DNA of 64,000 nt. It comes from Dysgonamonadaceae bacterium (GTDB lineage Bacteria; Bacteroidota; Bacteroidia; Bacteroidales; Azobacteroidaceae). The notes beneath the pieces were generated by a model. The model had not been told where the DNA came from, ran no database searches, and saw only the letters and a list, made by a program, of their open reading frames with translations. Shown piece by piece: positions 55,981 through 64,000 of this stretch (positions within the stretch are counted from its first letter, which is position 1; each line of letters begins with the position of its first letter). The stretch covers positions 32,229 through 96,228 of the forward strand of contig JAITQA010000115.1 of the NCBI GenBank assembly GCA_031289145.1, given 5' to 3'. Made by a program: the position numbers and the translations under genes.

Positions 55981-56017
55981 ACGGAACAGGTTTGTTTTGT
56001 TTTATTTTGATATTTAT

Positions 56018-56050
56018 AGACTTTCCAAGTTTTATAAACTTGGAAAGTCT
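56018..56050. repeat. Palindromic hairpin repeat, copy 1
   Basis: Perfect 15-bp stem with a 3-nt TAT loop (arm agactttccaagttt). Placed 37 bp after the SSS symporter stop and before the SusC3 promoter; likely a transcription terminator. The same element recurs at 61470 and 62368. Confidence 0.8.
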
Positions 56051-56155
56051 TCTATATTTTTGTATGAAATTGATATTTATGTGCAAATTTTAATAAAAAA
56101 ATGGCATTTCTTTTACTTTTTTTTACATTGATGCAATTATTTAAAAAGAAAGATG

Positions 56156-56171
56156 TACTTTTGTCATACAA
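56156..56171 (+). promoter_or_regulatory. SusC3 promoter -7 element overlapped by a GntR-type palindrome
   Basis: The -7 TACTTTTG (56156-56163) fits the Bacteroidota consensus; no good -33 TTTG at 19-20 bp is visible. TTGTCATACAA (56161-56171) overlaps it and fits the FadR-subfamily operator consensus TNGTNNNACNA with perfect TTGT/ACAA arms, as in the murQ leader. A repressor bound here would cover the transcription start. Confidence 0.5.
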
Positions 56172-56223
56172 ATTTCAGGTAATATTATTTATTTATCGTT
56201 AATTTTAAAAAAACAATTGAAGT

Positions 56224-59200
56224 ATGAGTACACGAAAAAAGGAAAAGCTGTGGGGCTTACTTTTAGCAGGATTTCTATTGTGTTATTCGGGAAATTTTGC
56301 ATGGGCAGACAATGGTGAATCAGGCGGTTCATCCGGTTTGCAACAGGTAGAAAAATCTATAACTGGAACTGTTGTAGATGCAAAAGGGGGACCTTTGGCC
56401 GGGGTGAGTGTCAGTGTCCGGGGCGCTTCAGCAAGGGCTACTACGGATGCAGACGGACGTTATGCCATCAAGGTAAGTGATGAGAATCAGGTATTACAGT
56501 TTGTGTATATTGGATTTAAAACCCTTACGGCGACAGCGAATAAAAATGTTATCGACATCGCCTTGGAAGAAGATTTGCAGATGCTGGGCGAAGTGGTGGT
56601 GACGGCTCTGGGTATAAAAAAAGAGCGAAAAGCTTTGGGCTATTCCGTTTCCGAATTAAATGCCGATGAATTATTGAAAAATAAAAACCCCAATGTCATC
56701 AACTCTCTGGTCGGAAAAGTTCCTGGCGTAAATGTTACGCAAAGTAGCGGGGCGGCCGGAGCCGGAGCAAGCATTACCATTCGCGGTGGTAATTCAACCT
56801 CAGAAAGCCGTGAAAATCAACCTTTATTTGTAGTGGATGGAGTCATTTATGACAACTCGACCACTGTTGTGGGTAATTCCGGAACCGATGGTATGACCCG
56901 AAGCAATACTACTTATTCAAACCGTGTGATGGATATTAACCCTGAGGACATCGAAACGATGTCCGTCCTGAAAGGAGCCGCAGCATCTGCGCTTTATGGA
57001 TCGCGTGCTGCCGACGGGGTCATCATCATCACGACCAAAAAAGGAGCGGAAGGCGTTGTAAAAGTAGATGTCAGCAGTAAACTCAGTACATCGTGGGCGA
57101 ATAAATTACCGGAGGCACAAACCCAATTTGGCCGTGGAACTTATTCAAACAATGGCGTTTTCTCTGATGTTACCTACAATTCATGGGGCCAAGCTGTTGC
57201 TGCCGGAACTCAGTTGTATGATAATATCGGTGATTTTTTTCAAAGTGGCGCTGTTTATGACAACAATGTAAGCGTATCCGGAGGTTCTAAAAATGGATCT
57301 TTCTATTTGTCGGCTTCCAATTACAATCAAGCCGGTATTCTTCAAAAAACTGGGTATGATAAAACAACTTTTCGTTTCAATGGCGAGCAAAAATATGGTC
57401 GTTTGACGGTGGGCGCTAATGCGGCCTATTCTATTGCAAAAACAGATAAGTCATTGATTTATGGAGGTTTATATTCTGGTGGAGGTAATGGTACCATGAC
57501 AGCTGTTTACGGTTGGCCACAAACAGAAAACATGTCAAAATACCTCAATGAAGACGGTTCAAAATATCGTTTATTCGATGGTATTTGGGATTTGGCAAGC
57601 GATCAGGAAAATCCCTACTGGATTATCAATAAAGATAAAGTAAACGATCAGACCAAACGTTTCACAGGGGGATTAAATGCTTCATTCAAGGTTGCCGATT
57701 GGTGGGATATTTCCGGACGTGTAGGTTATGATCAATATATTACGGACGCCTATACGTATATTGAGCCGGGTTCTGTGGTTAGTTCCATCTATCAGAATGG
57801 CCGTTTGAACAAGAGCGATTACGACTATACATATATTTCGTCCAATATTATGACCAATTTTCATAAAACATTCGGCGATTTAGACCTGGGTCTCTTATTG
57901 GGAACTACCTCAGAAAGCACAGAACGCTTAAATCAAACGCATTGGGGCTATAACTTCGTCACGGCAGGAACCATCAGTTTTGCCAATATTGCTTCCGAAA
58001 ACCAATTCTTTAAGGATGCTACCGTAAAAAAACGTTTGGTTGGGGCTTATGGAGAATTTCGTGCATCCTATAAAAACACGCTTTATCTCACGGTAACAGG
58101 ACGTAATGATTGGTCGTCCACTTTGCCGATTGACAGTCGCTCTTATTTCTATCCATCGGTTAGCGGTGCATTTGCGTTCTCGGAATTGATACCCCAGAAC
58201 GATATCCTTTCATTCGGTAAAGTTCGCGCAAGTTGGGCGCAAGTGGGTAAAGACGCCAGCCCTTATGCTACAATGACATATTTAACATCTCCTGTTAATT
58301 ATAATTCATTTATCGGAATCGGTAATTATTATCAGGGTGGAAATGCCCTTTTGAAACCGGAGATACAAACAGCATGGGAAATCGGAAGTGAATTACGATT
58401 TTTGAATGGACGTCTGGGTTTGGATTATACCTATTATCATAGTGAAACGGAGAATCAAATTGCTGCTCCACGTTTGTCCAACGCCAGTGGTTACATTTTT
58501 ACAGCCATTAATTCTGGTTCGGTGGTCAACGAAGGCATGGAAATTTCGATCAATGCCAAACCCATCGTCAGTAAAAATTTTGAGTGGGAGGTTGTTTTGA
58601 ATACTTCTTACAATAAGGGTAGATTGGGTGAGTTCCTGAAAGGAGTAGAAATATTTTATCCGACGGATGCGCAATTCGGTAGCGTAAGAGCGGCTTCCAT
58701 TCCCAACGGAGGTTACTTTTTAGGCCTGACTGGTTATCGTTTTCTGTATGAAACGGATGCAGAAGGGAATGAAATCGAAAACGGACGTTATCAGGTTGAT
58801 CCTACAACCGGTTTATACAAAGTATCTGCATCGCAGAATGAGGTGGTCGGCAATCGTGAACCCCATTTTATCGGCGGTTTGAACAATACATTCCGTTTTA
58901 AAGATTTAACTTTGTCGTTTTTGTTGGATTTCCGTAAAGGCGGTGTTGTTTACAATGGTACCGAGCATTATATGGTTAGTACGGGTTTGAGTCAATTGAC
59001 CACCTTTAACGATCGTCAATCGGTGACTGTTAGCGGTGTAAACAGCCAGACAGGAGAAGAATACACGCAGACGTATAATGCAGACGAGTCTTATACGATT
59101 GCAGGCGTGGTTTATTCGGGCAGATCCATGATTCAAAAATACTGGAGCAATTACAACAGTAATTCTTTTAACCATATCACTTCTGTCAATTGGTTAAAAT

Positions 59201-59436
59201 TGCGCTCCCTACAAATCGGTTATGATTTTACGAGTTTGCTTAAAAAGCAAAATGTTATAAAAGGATTATCTGTAACGGCAACCGGCGCCAACCTGCTTAC
59301 TTGGACGAATTATAAGGGAATGGATCCCGAAGTAAGTATGGCCGGCGGCACAGGTGGTTCAGGTTCTACGGGCATTGATTATTGCAGCGTACCTGCAACA
59401 TCAAGTTTCTCATTTGGCGTAAATATTACATTCTAA
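56224..59436 (+). CDS. SusC-like TonB-dependent outer-membrane transporter (SusC3)
   Basis: 1070 aa. Signal peptide 1 to about 28 (LLLAGFLLCYSGNFAWA). Carboxypeptidase-regulatory-like domain about 45-120 (ITGTVVDAKGGPLAGVSVSVRG). Plug from about 122 (GEVVVTALGIKKERKALGYSV; ASITIRGGNSTSESRENQPL; ETMSVLKGAAASALYGSRAA) and the barrel, ending FSFGVNITF. In plug and C-terminus it is nearer to SusC1 than to SusC2. It has its own upstream region with a candidate promoter and operator, and only SusD3 follows, with no enzyme genes. Confidence 0.93.
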   Translation: MSTRKKEKLWGLLLAGFLLCYSGNFAWADNGESGGSSGLQQVEKSITGTVVDAKGGPLAGVSVSVRGASARATTDADGRYAIKVSDENQVLQFVYIGFKTLTATANKNVIDIALEEDLQMLGEVVVTALGIKKERKALGYSVSELNADELLKNKNPNVINSLVGKVPGVNVTQSSGAAGAGASITIRGGNSTSESRENQPLFVVDGVIYDNSTTVVGNSGTDGMTRSNTTYSNRVMDINPEDIETMSVLKGAAASALYGSRAADGVIIITTKKGAEGVVKVDVSSKLSTSWANKLPEAQTQFGRGTYSNNGVFSDVTYNSWGQAVAAGTQLYDNIGDFFQSGAVYDNNVSVSGGSKNGSFYLSASNYNQAGILQKTGYDKTTFRFNGEQKYGRLTVGANAAYSIAKTDKSLIYGGLYSGGGNGTMTAVYGWPQTENMSKYLNEDGSKYRLFDGIWDLASDQENPYWIINKDKVNDQTKRFTGGLNASFKVADWWDISGRVGYDQYITDAYTYIEPGSVVSSIYQNGRLNKSDYDYTYISSNIMTNFHKTFGDLDLGLLLGTTSESTERLNQTHWGYNFVTAGTISFANIASENQFFKDATVKKRLVGAYGEFRASYKNTLYLTVTGRNDWSSTLPIDSRSYFYPSVSGAFAFSELIPQNDILSFGKVRASWAQVGKDASPYATMTYLTSPVNYNSFIGIGNYYQGGNALLKPEIQTAWEIGSELRFLNGRLGLDYTYYHSETENQIAAPRLSNASGYIFTAINSGSVVNEGMEISINAKPIVSKNFEWEVVLNTSYNKGRLGEFLKGVEIFYPTDAQFGSVRAASIPNGGYFLGLTGYRFLYETDAEGNEIENGRYQVDPTTGLYKVSASQNEVVGNREPHFIGGLNNTFRFKDLTLSFLLDFRKGGVVYNGTEHYMVSTGLSQLTTFNDRQSVTVSGVNSQTGEEYTQTYNADESYTIAGVVYSGRSMIQKYWSNYNSNSFNHITSVNWLKLRSLQIGYDFTSLLKKQNVIKGLSVTATGANLLTWTNYKGMDPEVSMAGGTGGSGSTGIDYCSVPATSSFSFGVNITF

Positions 59437-59457
59437 AAACATAATATATAGAAGATC

Positions 59458-61449
59458 ATGAAGAATTTAAAATATATTTTTATATTGACTTGTACGCTCG
59501 CATTGAGCGTAACATCGTGTACGGATTGGCTGGACGTCAACACAGACCCGGATTCCCCGAATAATGAAAGCGCTCTGGTAGCCAACCGGTTGCCCTGGAT
59601 TGAGCATTTTTATACCTATTCGGCAGGAGTTACCAATTTCAGGACAGCCTGCACAGCAGGAGTGTATTATAGTAACAGCGCGAATCCCAATTCGTTGGCT
59701 GTAACATGGGCCTGTGCTGCTGGAAACACAACCACTCCTTACCAGACATGGTTTATTGAAGTTGCTCCCAATTTAAAAGACATGTACAATAAAGCGCAAA
59801 AAGAGGGGGCATACCACTATATGGCAGCCGCAAATGTATTTCATGCCTTGGGTTTCATGCAATTACTCGATCTGTATGGAGAAATGCCCTATACCGAAGC
59901 ATTGATGTCTTCCGCAAGTCCTGCTTATGACGATGGCAAGACCATTTTTGAAGGATGTATTACCAAATTGGATGAAGCGATCGAATTGTTCGGTAAATCA
60001 CAGGAACCGGGCGCTACGCAACTGTCGGCAGGCGATACGTGGAACAATGGAGACGCAAGCAAATGGATCAAGTTGTGTTACGGATTGAAAGCGCGTTATC
60101 TGCTGAAACTTTCCAAAAAAGCAGAGTTCGATCCGCAGGCTGTCCTGGATTGTTTGGCAAAAGCCCCTCAGTCGAATGCCGATAATACAAAAGTGCTCTG
60201 CTTCAATAAATCTTCGGATGTAACAGATTACTTGCTGGGCGATCCTGTCATGACAAATGGAAATTGGGATTATGCCGCTTATGGCAGCAATCAACGCATT
60301 TCGCAATATTACTACAACTTGCTGACAAATATGCGCAGTTCAGGCGTAACAGATCCCCGTATGAACAAGATCGTTCCTGCTTCTATGACCAACATCAAAT
60401 TGGATGCCGCAGGTAAAGTTCAATCCTACAATTGGCTCCGTTCCAAAGGGGTTGATTTTACGGGACCATCGACTCGTTTGGTTGCCGGTGGCGCTACTTC
60501 CATTCAAGCGCCTACATTTGCACAGGTAGATGTGGATATTACTTATGCCATTACCAATAATGCGGACAGAGCGGCGTTTATTGCAGCGCAGGAAGGCAAA
60601 CATGCCTATACGGTGGATGGTAATAACGTAAAAGTAACGTATGTAAAAGGATCTATTTATGTAAACAGTACCAATTATCTTTATGCAGGCGATACGGTTT
60701 ATGTTAATCTGCGCAATGACTCTTACCTTACAGCTGCCGTAAAAATGGGAGAACTGGATATGAACTGGTATTTCCAGTCAGCGCCAGCTGCTTCGGCCGG
60801 AGCTGTCGGTTCTACAGGTTCGTACCAAATTCGGCCTAACTCAGATCAGGAAATTCTGACCTATCACGAGATGTGTTTTATCAAGGCGGAGATTTATATG
60901 AGAAACGGAGATAAAACGGCGGCGCTCGCTGCTTACAAGGAGGGTATCAAAGCGCATCTCGACCTGATGCAGGCTAAATTGACGGATTGGCAAGCATCCG
61001 GTTATCAAAATCCGGATATGTGGCCGATGGATGCAACGGAAATAAGCGCTTATCTCGGTAGCGCTGCTGTTTGTCAAAATTCCGGAGAATTGACGATGGC
61101 TGATATCATGTTGCAGAAATACCTTGCGATGGGTTGCAGTATTGAAAATTGGAACGATATGCGGCGCTTCAATTTCAGCACTGGTAATATTGGTAGTTTT
61201 GGTGTTGTTTATCCGGGTTATGACCGCGGACCTTTGTTTGCAGGTCAAGCGCAGATTACCGGTTCTTCCAAAACAGATCCTACTTATTGGCAACGAAGAT
61301 GGAGATTGCCCGCAACGCTGGAACTGTCTTATAATGTTAATAATGCACTGGCTATCAATGTTCATGCTGAACATGATTTCATTTGGTGTTTGCCCGTTTG
61401 GTGGGATTGTGCTTCCGATCAGGAGTATTACGATTATATTCAGAAATAA
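59458..61449 (+). CDS. SusD-like_2 family surface lipoprotein (SusD3)
   Basis: 663 aa. Lipobox SVTSC (Cys21) followed by TDWLDVNTDPDSPNN, typical for the SusD-like_2 subgroup. Helical features: YHYMAAANVFHALGFMQLLDLYGEMPY (in part), DASKWIKLCYGLKARYLLKLSK, EMCFIKAEIYMRNGDKTAAL, IENWNDMRRFNF. Longer than most SusD proteins owing to a beta-rich insertion near 340-440 (DNVNNVKVTYVKGSIYV-like region). Lid for SusC3; substrate unknown. Followed by the second copy of the hairpin repeat. Confidence 0.9.
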   Translation: MKNLKYIFILTCTLALSVTSCTDWLDVNTDPDSPNNESALVANRLPWIEHFYTYSAGVTNFRTACTAGVYYSNSANPNSLAVTWACAAGNTTTPYQTWFIEVAPNLKDMYNKAQKEGAYHYMAAANVFHALGFMQLLDLYGEMPYTEALMSSASPAYDDGKTIFEGCITKLDEAIELFGKSQEPGATQLSAGDTWNNGDASKWIKLCYGLKARYLLKLSKKAEFDPQAVLDCLAKAPQSNADNTKVLCFNKSSDVTDYLLGDPVMTNGNWDYAAYGSNQRISQYYYNLLTNMRSSGVTDPRMNKIVPASMTNIKLDAAGKVQSYNWLRSKGVDFTGPSTRLVAGGATSIQAPTFAQVDVDITYAITNNADRAAFIAAQEGKHAYTVDGNNVKVTYVKGSIYVNSTNYLYAGDTVYVNLRNDSYLTAAVKMGELDMNWYFQSAPAASAGAVGSTGSYQIRPNSDQEILTYHEMCFIKAEIYMRNGDKTAALAAYKEGIKAHLDLMQAKLTDWQASGYQNPDMWPMDATEISAYLGSAAVCQNSGELTMADIMLQKYLAMGCSIENWNDMRRFNFSTGNIGSFGVVYPGYDRGPLFAGQAQITGSSKTDPTYWQRRWRLPATLELSYNVNNALAINVHAEHDFIWCLPVWWDCASDQEYYDYIQK

Positions 61450-61469
61450 TAATATCGGGATTCGCACTT

Positions 61470-61502
61470 AGACTTTCCAAGTTTTATAAACTTGGAAAGT
61501 CT
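61470..61502. repeat. Palindromic hairpin repeat, copy 2
   Basis: Identical over the full 33 nt to the copy at 56018. It begins 20 bp after the SusD3 stop, as expected for a terminator. Confidence 0.8.
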
Positions 61503-61628
61503 TCTAAGTCTTCTGTATTTCTACTGAGCGAAGCATCCTTGTCTGAATGCGAGGAACCGATTGGGTATTATAATTTAGTATTCGTATTTAATTTTATAAA
61601 AAATAAACGCATATAAATTTTTAATTTT

Positions 61629-62369
61629 ATGAAAAAGTCTTGGGTTTTATTAGCAATAATTGCTATTTGTGTCTTGGGATGTGATTCGGCAAAGGAGGAG
61701 GAAGAGGATAATCGTCCTTTTGATGCAAGTGAGCCGTATCCGTTTTTGGAATTTTCAGATCCGGAGTTTCGGAAAGCGTTTAATAGCCAGGAAGAAATGC
61801 TTGCTGCCTGCCAATTGCCGACAGGTTATCTGAAACAGGCTTCCACGGAAAATTTAATCGCGTCTTGTATGAATTATCCCTTATTTGCTATTTATTTTGC
61901 CTATGATAATCCGTTGGATGGCATCAATGTGATTATAAACAATTTTAATGGGTTTAAGGAATTAAGAAAACGTGAATCTGCTGCAGAGATGATTATTGAT
62001 TATTACGCAACCATGGAAGTGGAGACTACAGATTCTCCTTTACCTGTAAATAATTCTATTTTTCATTTGGGCTTTCTTGAGTTGGTTCTTGCTTCTGAAA
62101 TAATACCGGATATGTTTAGTAATCAAAATATTATAAAGCTAGAAAAAGCTGTTTCTTTGAAATTTCAGGATAAATTAAAGCATCCGGATGTGTACAGTGA
62201 ATCCTCTTTAAAATGGTCTCTCCTGATAGGGGCGGAAATCTGTTTGCATAAAAATCAGACGAGTTTCAAAGACAAGGGATTGTTGCAGTTTTTTATAAAA
62301 AACGGGGGGAATGTTGATTCAAAGGTATATGCGTACGTGTTGCTCTTGCTACAAGTTATTTTGTCTTAG
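61629..62369 (+). CDS. Lipoprotein of unknown function
   Basis: 246 aa. Lipoprotein signal with lipobox CVLGC (Cys18), then an acidic linker SAKEEEEDNRPFDASEPYPF. The rest appears mainly helical (LLAACQLPTGYLKQ-type segments; FKELRKRESAAEMIIDYYATME; LGFLELVLASEIIPDMF). I recognise no family. It stands alone between two copies of the palindromic hairpin, and its codon and base composition is more AT-rich than the enzyme operons. Envelope-attached by the lipobox; role unknown. Confidence 0.7.
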   Translation: MKKSWVLLAIIAICVLGCDSAKEEEEDNRPFDASEPYPFLEFSDPEFRKAFNSQEEMLAACQLPTGYLKQASTENLIASCMNYPLFAIYFAYDNPLDGINVIINNFNGFKELRKRESAAEMIIDYYATMEVETTDSPLPVNNSIFHLGFLELVLASEIIPDMFSNQNIIKLEKAVSLKFQDKLKHPDVYSESSLKWSLLIGAEICLHKNQTSFKDKGLLQFFIKNGGNVDSKVYAYVLLLLQVILS

Positions 62370-62401
62370 ACTTTCCAAGTTTTATAAAACTTGGAAAGTC
62401 T
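62368..62401. repeat. Palindromic hairpin repeat, copy 3
   Basis: A perfect 34-nt palindrome (half agactttccaagtttta), one A longer than the other two copies. Its first two bases overlap the TAG stop of the lipoprotein gene. Confidence 0.8.
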
Positions 62402-62644
62402 TCGGGTACATTCCAAATTGTCGCACATGTAATGCTTTTGTATTCAATGATTAACGATTAGCAGCGGATATCTCCGTGCGTTCGCTTCGCTCACTTAGTC
62501 GACAGGACGGCGAAATCTTTTTTTCTATCAATCGGGATGTCTTGTCGACCGGAGCGAAGCGAAGTTCCCATGATAAAACGTAGTTTTAATCCCGTGCGGG
62601 ACAGGGATACATTTCATCAATTTTTAGTTTTTAGTTTCTTCCCC
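62402..62644. other. Intergenic stretch without a supportable gene
   Basis: No convincing coding region. It contains an imperfect inverted repeat: ttcgcttcgctc (62481-62492) is inverted at 62552-62563, each arm flanked by a GTCGAC site. A TTTTTAGTTTTTAGTTT run lies near 62618-62638. It reads like remnants of repeated or mobile sequence. Confidence 0.5.
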
Positions 62645-62674
62645 TTGTTTTTCATAAAAATTATTCTACCTTTG
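62645..62674 (+). promoter_or_regulatory. Strong Bacteroidota-type promoter driving a truncated gene
   Basis: -33 TTG (62645-62647) and -7 TACCTTTG (62667-62674) with 19-bp spacing. The only open frame it serves is the 29-codon fragment beginning at 62714. Confidence 0.6.
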
Positions 62675-62713
62675 TCTTGTTATATAAAACAACATTTAAC
62701 CAAACATTAGATT

Positions 62714-62803
62714 ATGAATGAAATGATTGAATCGACCTACATCAATCCGTTAACCCACATTGCAGTTTGGCCTACAAAAAAGACAAATTTCAAGGAAATT
62801 TAG
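62714..62803 (+). pseudogene. Probable 5' remnant of a PD-(D/E)XK (Rpn-type) nuclease/transposase gene
   Basis: A 29-codon frame starts MNEMIESTYINPLT. The YINPLT opening is typical of the PDDEXK_2/Rpn family, whose members usually continue with DFGFK plus IFG. Here it breaks off after INPLTH and ends in an unrelated tail. A good promoter precedes it. The break suggests that the adjacent insertion sequence or an associated deletion removed the rest. The assignment rests on a very short match. Confidence 0.4.
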
Positions 62804-62899
62804 CCCAAAAACGGGCGATATTCGAGGCCTGAGATTTGCAACCGCCTGATTTACAGCCGCTTTATTTTTGAGAAACGCTTTGTAGTGCTCAGGGGGGTA

Positions 62900-62930
62900 T
62901 TGACAATCAAGCAGTTATGTTGTACCTTTG
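62900..62930 (+). promoter_or_regulatory. Transposase promoter
   Basis: -33 TTG (62900-62902) and -7 TACCTTTG (62923-62930), spacing 20 bp. It overlaps an upstream in-frame ATG (62917), which argues for ATG 62935 as the transposase start and a very short leader. Confidence 0.5.
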
Positions 62931-62934
62931 CGCC

Positions 62935-64000
62935 ATGTATTTTAGATCATCCATCCGCCACAATCCGGCCAAGGGAAAAACGGACAGCTACTATCGCCTG
63001 ATAGAAAGTTATCGCAACGAAACGGACAGAGTTTGTCACCGAACGCTTCTCGGTGTCGGTTTTGTCCGGGATTTGGTTGATATTGATCAGCTTAACCAAA
63101 TCCGCCGTATCCTCTGCAACCGCTACGAGGCGGCATTGGGCAATCCTCAACTGTTTGAGATAGAAAAATACAATTCGCAGATTGTCAATGATTTGGCAGA
63201 CAAATATTGGAATGAACTTGTAGAAAAAAATCGCATTGATATTGGTCGGAAAGTCAAAAAAGCACCCACCGCGAGACAGCGTAATATGGTTTTTGAGGAA
63301 AGTATCCGGCACAGGGACGTCCGTGAAGTTGGCAGTGAATGGCTTTGTTGTCAGGCGATAGAACAGCTACAACTACCTGATTTTCTTTCGAATATCGGTT
63401 TTACGGAAGAAGAGGTGCAATTAGCTGTCACCCAAATCATCAGTCGCGCTGTGTATCCTGCATCGGAACTGGAAACCGCCCGCCGGATAGAGGAGAACTC
63501 GGCAGTTTGCGAACTGACGGGCTATCCGCTCGAAAAAATCACGAAAGACAAACTGTATAAAAGTTCACTTCGTCTGTTTTCCGAAAAGGATAAAATTGAA
63601 AAGTTTTTGTCAATAAAAACCAATCAACTGTTTGATTCGGTCTAAAGAGAAACGTGGCATCAAAATCGAAGAGAAGGTTTACGAGAGAGTCGGGCGGCTG
63701 AAACAGAAATATCCTTCGATAAGCAACTATTATGATATTGAATATGATATTGAAATAGAAACTGTTAAAAACAGAAAGACAAAAGAAACAGCCGAAGTTC
63801 GCAAGGTGAAATCAATGACATGGAAAATCAAACAGGACATTGAACCGAATGCGCAAAGTGGGATTTATTTTCTCAGGACTTCGTTGCAGGATACGGAACA
63901 AATTTTGTGGGAGGGTTACAATGCAATCAGAGAGATAGAGTATGATTTCCGGACATTGAAGACCGACCTCGACCTTCGCCCGATTTACCACAAGAAAGAC
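62935..64000 (+). mobile_element. IS1634/IS4-type transposase, disrupted by internal deletion, runs off the window
   Basis: The N-terminal part (62935-63645, 236 aa, MYFRSSIRHNPAKGKTDSYYR) matches the start of IS1634-family transposases. It runs through YKSSLRLFSEKDKIEKFLSIKTNQLFD and then hits a stop at 63643. In another frame, from 63632 to the window end, the C-terminal part is readable: LIRSKEKRGIKIEEKVYERV ... SGIYFLRTSLQD ... EGYNAIREIEYDFRTLKTDL ... RPIYHKKD. The central block with the first catalytic Asp region (family pattern YDLTNTYFEG after LFD) is missing. Family length is about 550-600 aa, so roughly 200 or more residues were lost and the element cannot encode an active enzyme. 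The right end lies beyond the window; the left terminal repeat was not located with certainty. Confidence 0.8.

Noticed and set aside
61383..61616. Plus-strand frame overlapping the end of SusD3
   Set aside because: Overlaps SusD3 out of frame and reads through the palindromic hairpin; no plausible protein features.
1..64000. CRISPR arrays, tRNA or rRNA genes
   Set aside because: No regularly spaced repeats and no cloverleaf or rRNA-like sequence noticed on reading; a covariance-model scan was not possible here.

Overview
The window reads as chromosomal DNA of a Bacteroidota species, most likely a Bacteroidales lineage that carries a type IX secretion system (T9SS). The supporting signs are three SusC/SusD outer-membrane pairs, many Bacteroidota-type lipoproteins, C-terminal T9SS sorting domains on most secreted enzymes, and promoters of the Bacteroides type (TAnnTTTG at -7, with TTG or TTTG about 19-20 bp upstream). 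I cannot name the species from the sequence alone. No rRNA, tRNA or CRISPR array was found.

Layout. 1-2.4 kb: two tandem secreted RCC1-repeat proteins, the first cut by the window edge. 2.5-5.1 kb: a short operon with a ZnuA-like lipoprotein, an ABC ATPase and an AEC-family permease. 5.1-6.8 kb, minus strand: an AMP-forming acyl-CoA ligase. 6.9-8.5 kb: a FadR-type GntR regulator facing murQ (N-acetylmuramic acid 6-phosphate etherase). From 8.7 kb to 56 kb nearly everything is on the plus strand and forms one very large secreted-enzyme locus. Its genes are a tandem GT2 protein, an AmpG-like permease, SusC1/SusD1, two surface lipoproteins, a GHL10 (DUF187) hydrolase, an InlB-repeat protein, a phosphodiester glycosidase (NAGPA/DUF2233), a GH43, a second GHL10, an N-acetylmuramoyl-L-alanine amidase, a TolB-like propeller, a second amidase and a beta-helix protein. 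After a hairpin come SusC2/SusD2, a propeller lipoprotein, a second TolB-like propeller, a third amidase, a NamZ exo-muramidase (DUF1343) and an SSS symporter. 56-61.5 kb holds a third SusC/SusD pair. 61.6-62.4 kb encodes an orphan lipoprotein. The last 1.3 kb is mobile-element debris: a probable truncated PD-(D/E)XK gene and an IS1634-type transposase with a large internal deletion.

How the genes fit together. Amidases (remove stem peptides from MurNAc), NamZ (releases terminal MurNAc), AmpG-like and SSS permeases (import) and MurQ (MurNAc-6-P to GlcNAc-6-P) are steps of one pathway. I read 8.5-56 kb as a peptidoglycan utilisation locus that harvests cell walls of other bacteria with T9SS-exported multidomain enzymes feeding SusCD uptake. 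The NAGPA-type enzyme could open the GlcNAc-alpha-1-P-6-MurNAc linkage of wall teichoic acid; that is an inference. A MurNAc kinase (MurK) and a NagZ-type glucosaminidase are not in the window. Palindromes of the FadR-subfamily operator type (TNGTNNNACNA) lie in the murQ/GT2 divergent region and at the SusC3 promoter, which suggests control by the adjacent GntR regulator.
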